Below are positions 9,107 through 16,894 of a stretch of 64,000 bases of DNA, in pieces (position 1 is the stretch's first letter; each line of letters starts with the position of its first letter). The stretch spans positions 1-64,000 of the forward strand of contig NZ_JARGDQ010000006.1 of assembly GCF_029210385.1 (NCBI RefSeq). Reading direction: 5' to 3'. Origin of the DNA: Desulfurivibrio dismutans. Lineage in GTDB: Bacteria > Desulfobacterota > Desulfobulbia > Desulfobulbales > Desulfurivibrionaceae. Both the position numbers and the translations under genes were made by a program. Under the pieces are notes generated by a model that saw nothing but the letters and a program-made list of their open reading frames with translations, searched no databases and was not told the origin of the DNA.

Positions 9107-10739
9107 GCTCGTTGGTCCATTTTTGTCGGGGCAGGACACAGAGCATTTCCCCCAACAGGGGTTCCACCTCGGCGGCAAAACCGGCCCCGGCCTCTTCGTA
9201 CAGGTTAAAGGCCACCTGCGCGCCGGCCTCTTCCAATTCCTTGGCGTCATCGGGGAACATGGCCAGGGCGGCGATGAAGCCGTTGAAGCCTGCTTCCTGC
9301 AGTTGTTTTAAGGCATAAAGGTTGGCATGGTGCTCGGGCATGGCCAGCAGCACCATCTTCAAATTGTCGTGCCGGGTGCGGTTCCAGAAACCGGGATCGG
9401 TGGCATCGCCGTGCACCACCCGCCGTCCCTTGCTCTGGTGTTCCTGCACCTTGTTGGCGTTGCTTTCCACTCCCACCACTATTTCGCCAAAATCATCGCG
9501 GATAAAATCATAGGCCCCGCTGCCGACCCGGCCCATCCCGAAGATGGCCACCACCGGCGCACTGAGGTCGATGGGCTCTTCCTCGGGATGACGGATTTCA
9601 GTCTCGTAGCGCTGCAGATAATGGTGGCTGATTTTATACAGCCAGTGGGACGCCTGGTTCAGGGGAGCGGCGACCATAAAGGAAATGGACAGGGCAATGG
9701 CGATGATCAGCATCCAGGAAGGATCCATCCAACCGTTGCTGACGCCCACGGCCCCGACGATCAAACCGAATTCGCTGTAGTTGGCCAAGCTCAGGGAGGC
9801 CAGCAGGGAGGAACGGGCCCGCAGCCGCAGCCGGGTGAGCAGCAGGAAAAAGAGCGCCACCTTGAGCGGCACCAGCAGCACCAGAAAGACGGCCAGGCCG
9901 ATATCTTCCCAGCCGGGCAGGCCGCCCAGGCCGATCTGAACAAAAAAGCCCACCAGGAAAAGCTCTTTGAGGCTGAACAACCGGTCGGCAATTTCCGAGG
10001 CCCGCTTGTTGTTGGCCAGCAGCATCCCCAGGGCCAGAGCACCGAGGTCGGGTTTAAGCCCCACCAGGTCAAAGGAGGCCACCCCGATGGCCAGAGCCGC
10101 AAATAGTCCGAACATCGGCAGTAACTCGCCGTGGCCGCAGCGATTGAGGATATAATAGATGGCCGGTCGTACCAGCACCAGTCCCGCCAGCAATGGAATG
10201 GCCCACGGGGAGGGCAGTTTGCCGGTGGAGGCGGTGAGAAAGAGGACGGCAAAGACGTCCTGCATGATCAAAATACCCACTGCCGTGCGGCCGTGCAGGG
10301 AAAGGCTCTCTCCCTTTTCTTCCAGGATCTTGACGGCAAAGACGGTGGAGGAAAAACAGAGGGCGAAGCCCACCAGCAGGGCTTCGGTCAGTTCCAGGCC
10401 GGCAAAGGCCTGAATGCCCATAGCGCCGAACAGGGTGAAGGCCAGGCCGAAAACCATCACGGTGATCAGGGCATGCCCCGTGGCGCCGATCCAGACCTCC
10501 GGTCGGGCCAGGTTTTTAAGCTTAAGTTTGAGCCCGATGGTAAAAAGCAGCAGGGTGACGCCCAGGTCGGCGACGATTTCAATGGTGGGGTCGGGCTGGA
10601 TCCCGAACCCATAAAATAAAAACCCGGCCAAAAGAAAACCCACCAGGGGCGGCAGCCCCACCTGGCGAGCAATAAAGCCCAGCAGAAAAGCCAGGGAGAG
10701 GGTAACCGGATAGGCCGTGATGACGGAGTATGGTTCCAT
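9102..10739 (-). CDS. Cation:proton antiporter with TrkA-N domain (CPA2, KefB/YbaL-like)
   Basis: 545 residues. A 12-13 TM Na+/H+ exchanger domain covers about residues 1-370, with CPA2 features (GLKLKLKNLARPEVW, FSSTVFAVKILEEKGE, LGALALGMLLANN). It is followed by a cytoplasmic Rossmann TrkA-N/RCK domain from about residue 400 (VVAIFGMGRVGSGAYDFI, then VVHGDATDP). Such proteins export K+ or Na+ in exchange for protons and are gated by nucleotide or glutathione binding to the RCK domain. It sits 42 bases after the ftsB-like gene on the same strand. Confidence 0.9.
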   Translation of the reverse strand: MEPYSVITAYPVTLSLAFLLGFIARQVGLPPLVGFLLAGFLFYGFGIQPDPTIEIVADLGVTLLLFTIGLKLKLKNLARPEVWIGATGHALITVMVFGLAFTLFGAMGIQAFAGLELTEALLVGFALCFSSTVFAVKILEEKGESLSLHGRTAVGILIMQDVFAVLFLTASTGKLPSPWAIPLLAGLVLVRPAIYYILNRCGHGELLPMFGLFAALAIGVASFDLVGLKPDLGALALGMLLANNKRASEIADRLFSLKELFLVGFFVQIGLGGLPGWEDIGLAVFLVLLVPLKVALFFLLLTRLRLRARSSLLASLSLANYSEFGLIVGAVGVSNGWMDPSWMLIIAIALSISFMVAAPLNQASHWLYKISHHYLQRYETEIRHPEEEPIDLSAPVVAIFGMGRVGSGAYDFIRDDFGEIVVGVESNANKVQEHQSKGRRVVHGDATDPGFWNRTRHDNLKMVLLAMPEHHANLYALKQLQEAGFNGFIAALAMFPDDAKELEEAGAQVAFNLYEEAGAGFAAEVEPLLGEMLCVLPRQKWTNEP

Positions 10740-10781
10740 GGGGCAGCTATGTCCTGAAATAGGAAAAAAAGGTGAAAAAAA

Positions 10782-11087
10782 TCAGCGGCGATTGAAATCA
10801 AAGAGGATTTCGTTTTCCTTGAGCATGTCGTAGTGGCGCCGGGCCACTTCTTCGATGTATTGCGGGTCGTGCTGCAGGCGTTCGATCTCTTCCTGCAACT
10901 GCCGGTTTTCGGTTTCCAGCACCCGGTTTTCCTGCTGCAGGGCCGCCCGTTCCCGGGAAACCTGGCCGTACTGCCAGAGTCCGTAGGGGCTGAACAGCAA
11001 CCACAGGGCCAGGGCCGCCAACACCAGCAGCACCAGTGGCCGGGAGGTTTTTTTTACGGGTTGTCTGTACTGATATGATCGAACCAT
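10782..11087 (-). CDS. FtsB/DivIC-like septum formation initiator protein
   Basis: 101 residues with a short basic N-terminus, one TM helix (about residues 18-35, LVLLVLAALALWLLF), a coiled coil (AALQQENRVLETENRQLQEEIERL) and the tail PQYIEEVARRHYDMLKENEILF, characteristic of DivIC/FtsB proteins of the divisome. Its place between tatC and the antiporter gives no division-gene context, so the assignment rests on topology and the tail motif. Confidence 0.8.
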   Translation of the reverse strand: MVRSYQYRQPVKKTSRPLVLLVLAALALWLLFSPYGLWQYGQVSRERAALQQENRVLETENRQLQEEIERLQHDPQYIEEVARRHYDMLKENEILFDFNRR

Positions 11088-11112
11088 GGTGATCTTAATA
11101 TACCTTTGGCGC

Positions 11113-11814
11113 TTACTCTAATTTCATCATTCTGATGATGATTATTCCCGATTCGTAAAGCAGGTACATTGGCACCGCCATGAAGGAGAGGTTGACCACG
11201 TCCGGGGTGGGGGTGATCAGGGCGGCGACGATGGTCATGATCAGCACCGCGTATCCCCGGCCGCTTTCAAACTTGCGGCGCGGGCAGAGCCCGGTCTTGG
11301 CCCCGAAGATCATGAAGATCGGCAGCATGGCGATAAAGCCGAAGGCCAGCACGAAGACGGTGATAAAGGTGACGAACTTGCCCACCGCGATCACCGCCTG
11401 CAGCTGTTCGGACTGGTAACCCAAGAGAAAATTGACCCCTAAAGGCAGGGTGACAAAAAAACAGAACATGGTGCCGCCGTAAAAGAGCAGACAGCAAAAG
11501 ATGACAAACCAGGCCCGGGTGGTGCGGGTCAGGCCGAAAGGCTCGGCCATGGCCTTCCAGAACCAGTAGACGAAAAAGGGCACCAGGGAAAACAGGGCCA
11601 GGGCCAGACCCAGCCGCACATGGGCCAGGAAGGGGTCGGTGACGGTGAAGTAGGCCAGTTCCTGGCTTAGGTGGTTCTGCAGAAAAATCAGCGCTCGGGG
11701 CGAGACCACGGTGAAAGCGGCGGTGGCCGCCACCAGGGTCAGGCCCAGGTAAAGGGAAGGCCCGCGCAGACTCCGGATGATCCGGGCCAGGGGATGACCT
11801 TGCCGGCGGGCCAT
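11113..11814 (-). CDS. tatC: Twin-arginine translocase subunit TatC
   Basis: 233 residues with six predicted TM helices. TatC hallmarks include the conserved first-loop segment around YFTVTDPFLAHVRLGL, VPFFVYWFWKAMAEPFGL and the C-terminal ALITPTPDVVNLSFMAVPMYLLYESG. TatC is the receptor for twin-arginine signal peptides in the inner membrane. The ATG lies 3 bases after the purQ stop, implying coupled translation. A tatA gene is about 31 kb away at 42707, and the small hydrogenase subunit at 29125-30105 is a likely Tat client. Confidence 0.92.
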   Translation of the reverse strand: MARRQGHPLARIIRSLRGPSLYLGLTLVAATAAFTVVSPRALIFLQNHLSQELAYFTVTDPFLAHVRLGLALALFSLVPFFVYWFWKAMAEPFGLTRTTRAWFVIFCCLLFYGGTMFCFFVTLPLGVNFLLGYQSEQLQAVIAVGKFVTFITVFVLAFGFIAMLPIFMIFGAKTGLCPRRKFESGRGYAVLIMTIVAALITPTPDVVNLSFMAVPMYLLYESGIIIIRMMKLE

Positions 11815-11817
11815 AAA

Positions 11818-12645
11818 TTAGAGCAGGTTGTCGCGGATAAAGTTGACGCCGTTTTTCAGCAGCAGCACGCCCTGGCCCTCTTCCGGCAACTCTTCCCTGG
11901 TCCAGCGGGGATGGTTGGTGCGGTGGAGGTAGGCCTCCGGATGGGGCATCAGGCCGAACAGCCGGCCGCTGGGGTCGCAGATGCCGGCAATGCCGCCGGG
12001 GGAGCCGTTGGGGTTGGCGGGGTAGGCCATGGTGGGCTCACCGGTTTCGCCATCGGCGTAACGCAGCACCACCTGTTTGTTTTCCTGCAGCAGACTGCAG
12101 ACCCCCTCGCCGGCGCAGACGAACTTGCCCTCGCCGTGGCGGACCGGAAAGTAGAGTTTGTCCAATCCTTGGGTAAAGACGCAGGGGGTGTCCGGTTCGA
12201 CCCTCAGGCGCACCCAGCGGTCTTCAAAGCGGCTGGAGTCGTTATGGGTGAGGCTGACCAGGCGATGGTCGTAGCGTCGTTCAAAACCCGGCAGCAGGCC
12301 CAGCTTGACCATCAGCTGAAAGCCGTTGCAGACCCCGAGGATCAGTTTGCCATCATTGATGAAGCGATAGAGCTGGTCCCGCAGCGGTTCTCCACCGGGT
12401 TTGACGGTGGCGTAGCGCCAGCGGTGGGCCCCGGCTTGGCCGGCGCCGAGGTCGTCGCCGTCGAGAAAGCCGCCGGCCAGGTTGAGCAGGTGGTAGTCAT
12501 CCAGGCGGTACTCGCCGTGCAGCAGCTCGCTCATGTGGACGATATCCACTTGGTCGGCGCCGCCCAGCCGGCAGGCATGGGCCATTTCCATCTCGCAGTT
12601 GGTCCCGTAACCGGTAATCACCAAGGCCTTGACCTGTTTGCTCAT
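11818..12645 (-). CDS. purQ: Phosphoribosylformylglycinamidine synthase glutaminase subunit PurQ
   Basis: 275 residues, class I glutamine amidotransferase fold. It opens VKALVITGYGTNCEMEMAHAC, as in PurQ; the nucleophile Cys is in LILGVCNGFQLMVKLG, and the catalytic His/Glu pair is in the C-terminal GLMPHPEAYLHRTNHPRW. It supplies ammonia for step four of purine synthesis. The partner PurL is not in the window. It follows the ykgJ-like gene by about 20 bases and precedes tatC by 3. Confidence 0.93.
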   Translation of the reverse strand: MSKQVKALVITGYGTNCEMEMAHACRLGGADQVDIVHMSELLHGEYRLDDYHLLNLAGGFLDGDDLGAGQAGAHRWRYATVKPGGEPLRDQLYRFINDGKLILGVCNGFQLMVKLGLLPGFERRYDHRLVSLTHNDSSRFEDRWVRLRVEPDTPCVFTQGLDKLYFPVRHGEGKFVCAGEGVCSLLQENKQVVLRYADGETGEPTMAYPANPNGSPGGIAGICDPSGRLFGLMPHPEAYLHRTNHPRWTREELPEEGQGVLLLKNGVNFIRDNLL

Positions 12646-12666
12646 TTCCGTGCCTCGTAAATTTTA

Positions 12667-13428
12667 CTATTTATCCAGCCGACCGTCACTTTTGTGGCCG
12701 GGCCAGGTGGTAGGCAGCCACTTGATGGCGGCCAGCAGGAGTTGGTAATCGTCCAGCTCGGCCACGTTGTGGCGGTCAATCCCGGTTTGAGCCGGCGGGC
12801 TGATCTCGCCGCCGGCCACCCGCTGCCGGAAGTATTCCGGCTGATACAAGGTGTGCAGGTATTCCTGCTGCTGTTCCGGGGTGGGTTGCCACCCCTGCAG
12901 AATAATGGGATGGCGCAGCAGCGGCAGCATGGCCTCGCTGAATGTGTTGTAGGGTTCCAGCTCCTGGTCGGCCATCCATTTTTCCGGGGTGATCTCCCGA
13001 GGCTCGGCAAACCCCTGACAATGCTCTTCCCGCACCAGGACAAAAAGCTCCTGCAGGTGACTGCGGCAGGGGGTCATGCGCAGGCCGCGGCCGACGGGGT
13101 AGGCCCGACAGGCGGCGGGGCGGTCTTCATAAACCGCGCAGCCGTCAGCGCCGACAAAGGGGCAACGCTGGCGTTCATCTTCCAGCATGGACAGATAAAC
13201 CAGGGGAAAGGCCTCGTCCGGCTGTCCCTCAATGGCCGCGTAGCGCTCCAAAAAGGTGGCGGAGTCCAGCCCCAGGCGGTGGCGCAGCCGCAGGGCGTCA
13301 TAGGGGGTCAGGACCAGTTCCAGGGCCCGGCAGCATTCGGTGAAGCAGGGTACTTCCGGCCCGCAGTCGAAGGAAAATTTTTCGGTGGCCTGAATGGGCT
13401 GCACTTTCTCCGGTGGCTTGACACTCAT
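12667..13428 (-). CDS. YkgJ-family cysteine cluster protein
   Basis: 253 residues. Two Cys clusters typical of the YkgJ/Fe-S or zinc cluster family are present: CGPEVPCFTECC near the N-terminus and CPFVGADGCAVYEDRPAACRAYP around residues 85-110. The C-terminal half has no recognised domain. The biochemical role of the family is unsettled; metal binding is inferred from the cysteines. It starts 3 bases after the secDF stop and lies in the same operon. Confidence 0.82.
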   Translation of the reverse strand: MSVKPPEKVQPIQATEKFSFDCGPEVPCFTECCRALELVLTPYDALRLRHRLGLDSATFLERYAAIEGQPDEAFPLVYLSMLEDERQRCPFVGADGCAVYEDRPAACRAYPVGRGLRMTPCRSHLQELFVLVREEHCQGFAEPREITPEKWMADQELEPYNTFSEAMLPLLRHPIILQGWQPTPEQQQEYLHTLYQPEYFRQRVAGGEISPPAQTGIDRHNVAELDDYQLLLAAIKWLPTTWPGHKSDGRLDK

Positions 13429-13431
13429 AAA

Positions 13432-16044
13432 TTACACCTGTTCGATTACCACTTTCTCCTCTTCGCTCTTGGCCATGTCCTCCTGACTGCCCGGCAGCAT
13501 CATCAGCAGCGGACTGGCGACAAAGATCGAGGAAAAGGTGCCGACCACGATGCCAATCAGCAGCACCAGGGAGAAGTCGTGCAGCACTACGCCGCCATAA
13601 ATCAGCAGCGAGATCAGCACCAGGGCGGTGGTCAGCGAGGTGATCACGGTACGGCTGATGATCTCGTTGACGCTGCGGTTGATCAGCTTCTTCAGATCAT
13701 CCCCCGGCCGCTTCTTGATATTCTCCCGGATGCGGTCGAAGACCACCACCGAGTCGTTGAGGGAATAACCGGCGATGGTCAGCAGGGCGGTGACAATCAG
13801 CAGGGTAATTTCAATATTGAGCAGCCAGCAGATGCCCAGCACCACGATGACGTCGTGGAGGGTGGCGCCGGCCGCCGCCAGCCCGAAGCGCATCTGGAAC
13901 CTCAGCGCCAGGTAGATCAATACCCCCAGCAGGGCGATGAGGATGGCCTGCAATGCCTTGTTGCGCAGGGTTTCGCTGATGGCCGAGCCGATTTCCGACT
14001 GGCTTTCCAGCCAAAACCCCTTGTCGCCCAATTGTTCGTTAAGGGCGGCGGTGATGGTGTTGGTAATCTGTCCCACCACTTCACGGTCCTCCTTGATGCG
14101 AACGATCAGCCGGTTTTCCCCCTCTACGTGCTGGGGCTGGGCGCCTTCCAGGCCGGCGGCGTTCAGCGCCTGGCGCACCTCGCCCAATTCGAAGGGCTGC
14201 TGGGCCTGGTACTGGGCCATGGTGCCGCCGGAAAAATCAACCCCCAGGTTGGCCGTGCCCCGGTAAATCCCGACAAAGGCCACCACGCCGACCAGCAGCA
14301 TGATGCCGGAAATCCCGAAGGCGTAACGGCGCAGCCGCATGAAATCAATGCCGGGATTGGTCAGCAGGGTCAGGAAACGGATTTCTTTGAGTTTGCGCTT
14401 GCTGTGCAGCACATCGTAAACGATCTTGGTGCCGAACAGGGTGGTGATCAGGTTGAAGGTAACGCCCAGGGAGAGAGTGACGGCAAAACCCTGGATGGGA
14501 CCGGTGCCGAAGAGAAACAGGGCCAGGGCGGTGATCAGGGTGGTCACCTGGGAGTCGATGATGGTGGAAAAGGCCTTGTTGTAGCCGCCTTCCACCCCGG
14601 ACTTGACGGTCTTGCCCAGGGCGAACTCTTCCCGCATCCGTTCAAAGATCAGCACGTTGGCATCCACCGCCATGCCGATGGCCAGGATGATGCCGGCAAT
14701 ACCGGGCAGGGTCAGGGTGGCCTGGAGCATGGCCAGGCCGGTGAAGATAAAGAGCACGTTCAACAGCAGGGCGGCGTTGGCGATCACCCCGGACAACCGA
14801 TAATAAATCACCATGAAGACGGCCACCATCAAGGCGCCGAAGAGACCGGCGATGATACCGCGCTGGATGGAGTCCTGCCCCAAAGAGGCGCCGACCGTGA
14901 GGTTCTGAATGATATCCACCGGGGCGGGCAGGGCACCCACCCGCAGCACGATGGCCAGGTCGGAGGCCTCGCCGTGGCTGAAGCCGCCGCTGATCTGGGC
15001 GCTGCCGCCTAAAATCCGTTCCCGGATCACCGGGGCCGAGCGCACCACCTCATCCAGCACAATGGCCAACTGCCGGCCCACGTTGCGTTCGGTGATCTGG
15101 CCAAAGAGTCGGCCGCCACGGGCGGTAAGGTCCAGGCTGACGTAAGGTTCGTTGAAGGTGCCGCCCACCCGCACCCGGGCGTCGCGGACCATTTCCCCGG
15201 TCATTAAAGAGGTGGTGTAGAGCAGGATCGGCTCCAGCCGTTCCTGGCCGGTATCGCGGTCCACCCGGCGGTGGAAATAAATCTCCCGCTCCTCCGGCAA
15301 CTGGCCGCGCAGGGCCTGATTGAGCTGCTGCCGGTCGCCGCCCCGTTCCCATTGCCCGGCCTCGATGGCCTGGTTGATCAAGCGATCCAGATCCACGACG
15401 CCGGAATCATCCACCAGCTTGAACTCAAGCTGGGCGGTTTGGCCGATGAGGTCGATGGCCCGATCCGGGTCGCGCACCCCGGGCAACTGGACCACGATTT
15501 CATCGACCCCCTGGCGGACGATTACCGGCTCGGCCACCCCGAACTGATCGATGCGGTTACGGATAATCTCCAGCGACTGGCGCACCGCGTTTTTTTCAAT
15601 GAAGTCGAGCTGTTCATCATCCAGGGAAAGAAAAACCCGGGGAAAGGTACCTTCCTCACTTTCCACCCGGATCTTGAGGTTGGGGAAATCATTGGCCACC
15701 GTCCGTTCCACGGTGTTGAGAGCCTCGACGTTGGGCAGGGTGAAGACGGCGGTGTGGGCGTCGTCGTGACGGGCTCGCACCAGGGTGATGCGCTCATCCC
15801 GCATGGTGGCCCGCAACTCTTCGGCGGCCAGGTCCAGGGAGTTGGCAATGGCCTGGTCGATATCCACCTTAAGCACCAGGTGCATGCCGCCCTGCAGGTC
15901 CAGTCCCAGACGCAGTCCTTCCGGGGCCAGGTTCTTTTTCCACCAGCCGGGCACCGACACCGACAACGAGGGCAGAACAGTGATCACGGAAAAGACGATC
16001 ATGAAAAAGAGCAGGCCGATTTTCCATTTTAACGAGCTGGGCAT
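13432..16044 (-). CDS. secDF: SecD-SecF fusion, protein translocase accessory subunit
   Basis: 870 residues joining SecD (about 1-560) and SecF (about 570-860) in one chain. SecD marks are LRLGLDLQGGMHLVLKVD, the large P1 periplasmic domain and the AVDANVLIFERMREE motif in TM4; SecF marks are LGVDFSGGTM and GYSLNDSVVVFDRIRE. SecDF uses the proton gradient to pull proteins released by SecYEG. Most Proteobacteria encode the halves separately. The ATG at 16044 has AGGAG 8 bases upstream; in-frame sequence further up lacks a ribosome site. No yajC gene is adjacent. Confidence 0.94.
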   Translation of the reverse strand: MPSSLKWKIGLLFFMIVFSVITVLPSLSVSVPGWWKKNLAPEGLRLGLDLQGGMHLVLKVDIDQAIANSLDLAAEELRATMRDERITLVRARHDDAHTAVFTLPNVEALNTVERTVANDFPNLKIRVESEEGTFPRVFLSLDDEQLDFIEKNAVRQSLEIIRNRIDQFGVAEPVIVRQGVDEIVVQLPGVRDPDRAIDLIGQTAQLEFKLVDDSGVVDLDRLINQAIEAGQWERGGDRQQLNQALRGQLPEEREIYFHRRVDRDTGQERLEPILLYTTSLMTGEMVRDARVRVGGTFNEPYVSLDLTARGGRLFGQITERNVGRQLAIVLDEVVRSAPVIRERILGGSAQISGGFSHGEASDLAIVLRVGALPAPVDIIQNLTVGASLGQDSIQRGIIAGLFGALMVAVFMVIYYRLSGVIANAALLLNVLFIFTGLAMLQATLTLPGIAGIILAIGMAVDANVLIFERMREEFALGKTVKSGVEGGYNKAFSTIIDSQVTTLITALALFLFGTGPIQGFAVTLSLGVTFNLITTLFGTKIVYDVLHSKRKLKEIRFLTLLTNPGIDFMRLRRYAFGISGIMLLVGVVAFVGIYRGTANLGVDFSGGTMAQYQAQQPFELGEVRQALNAAGLEGAQPQHVEGENRLIVRIKEDREVVGQITNTITAALNEQLGDKGFWLESQSEIGSAISETLRNKALQAILIALLGVLIYLALRFQMRFGLAAAGATLHDVIVVLGICWLLNIEITLLIVTALLTIAGYSLNDSVVVFDRIRENIKKRPGDDLKKLINRSVNEIISRTVITSLTTALVLISLLIYGGVVLHDFSLVLLIGIVVGTFSSIFVASPLLMMLPGSQEDMAKSEEEKVVIEQV

Positions 16045-16215
16045 GGATACTCCTGAATGTGGCGCCGCAAAAGCGGCGGTTGGAATTTTAATGGTATCGC
16101 AAAAAACCGCCAAACGTGCTGGTCGGTAATGCGAAAACAAGTAGTTACAAAACGTACCCCGTCAGTGTCATCGCTACCTTTGTGGCGCCGACAATAGTAC
16201 CGATAAAAACGAGAG

Positions 16216-16243
16216 ATTATACCCGAAACCGGGGGGAAATCAA
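16216..16243 (-). promoter_or_regulatory. Promoter of the secDF operon
   Basis: Minus strand: -35 TTGATT (16243-16238), 16-base spacer, perfect -10 TATAAT (16221-16216). It lies about 170 bases before the secDF ATG, implying a long leader. Confidence 0.55.
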
Positions 16244-16318
16244 AGGGCACTTTTGGCAGCCGGTAGAAATTTTTCAAACAAAGTCATTGGTTTTGGCGCC
16301 GAGTTTAGCGGTCCCCAT

Positions 16319-16354
16319 CCTGGTGCGGCTTTGGCGTGACTTTTCCGCACCAGG
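16319..16354 (+). terminator. Hairpin followed by T-run upstream of the rsfS promoter
   Basis: CCTGGTGCGG (16319-16328) pairs perfectly with CCGCACCAGG (16345-16354) and is followed by TTTT. It has the form of an intrinsic terminator on the plus strand although no plus-strand gene ends here. It may end a short antisense or leader transcript, or insulate the rsfS promoter. Confidence 0.4.
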
Positions 16355-16363
16355 TTTTCCAGG

Positions 16364-16392
16364 TTGCATGAAGGTTCGTGACGATATATTAT
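16364..16392 (+). promoter_or_regulatory. Promoter of rsfS-gpmI
   Basis: -35 TTGCAT (16364-16369), 17-base spacer, -10 TATTAT (16387-16392), about 70 bases before the rsfS ATG. Confidence 0.55.
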
Positions 16393-16462
16393 ACGTAGCT
16401 TTTTGTATGTGGTTTTTTTGTGTTGATGACCTAATTAACTGGCGTTATAACCGAGTGGAATT

Positions 16463-16891
16463 ATGCGAATAAAAACAGTAAGCAGTGAACTGCAGGACCG
16501 TTCGGGCCTGGAACTGGCCCGAATCGCTGCCGCAGCAGCTTTGGATATGAAGGCAGAAAACCTGGTTATTTTGGATGTCCGGGGGCTGTCGTCGGTGACC
16601 GATTATTTTGTGCTGATGAACGGTCGCTCCACCCGCCACGTGCAGAGCCTGGCGCGGGCAGTGGAGGAGTCCCTGGCCAGTAAACGCCTGAAAAGCGGCG
16701 ACACCGAGGGCCTGGCCGAGGGACTGTGGGTGCTGCTGGATTTCAACGATCTGGTGGTGCATATCTTTTACCGGGATCTGCGGGAGTTTTATGATCTTGA
16801 TGGTTTGTGGCACGATGCCGAACGGATAATCCCCGAGGAAGAAGCTCCCGCCAAGAATTCGGCTGAAAAAACCAACCCCGGCAAAGGCTGA
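16463..16891 (+). CDS. rsfS: Ribosomal silencing factor RsfS (Iojap/DUF143)
   Basis: 142 residues. The core is VILDVRGLSSVTDYFVLMNGRSTRHVQSLARAVEE, then WVLLDFNDLVVHIFYRDLREFYDLDGLW, diagnostic of RsfS. The protein binds L14 on the 50S subunit and blocks subunit joining when nutrients are scarce. An acidic/Ala tail of about 20 residues follows. The next gene, gpmI, begins 3 bases downstream. Confidence 0.95.
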   Translation: MRIKTVSSELQDRSGLELARIAAAAALDMKAENLVILDVRGLSSVTDYFVLMNGRSTRHVQSLARAVEESLASKRLKSGDTEGLAEGLWVLLDFNDLVVHIFYRDLREFYDLDGLWHDAERIIPEEEAPAKNSAEKTNPGKG

Positions 16892-16894
16892 ACC

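Larger units (their letters stand above)
16045..16462. other. Divergent intergenic region between secDF and rsfS
   Basis: 418 bases holding a leftward promoter for the secDF operon (16216-16243), a GC-rich hairpin (16319-16354) and a rightward promoter for rsfS-gpmI (16364-16392). No coding sequence is convincing here. Confidence 0.6.

Noticed and set aside
12694-15012. Long open frame (772 codons) antisense to secDF
   Set aside because: High GC leaves few stops; composition is dominated by Gln/Gly/His/Asp as expected from the reverse of a coding frame, and secDF is unmistakable on the other strand.
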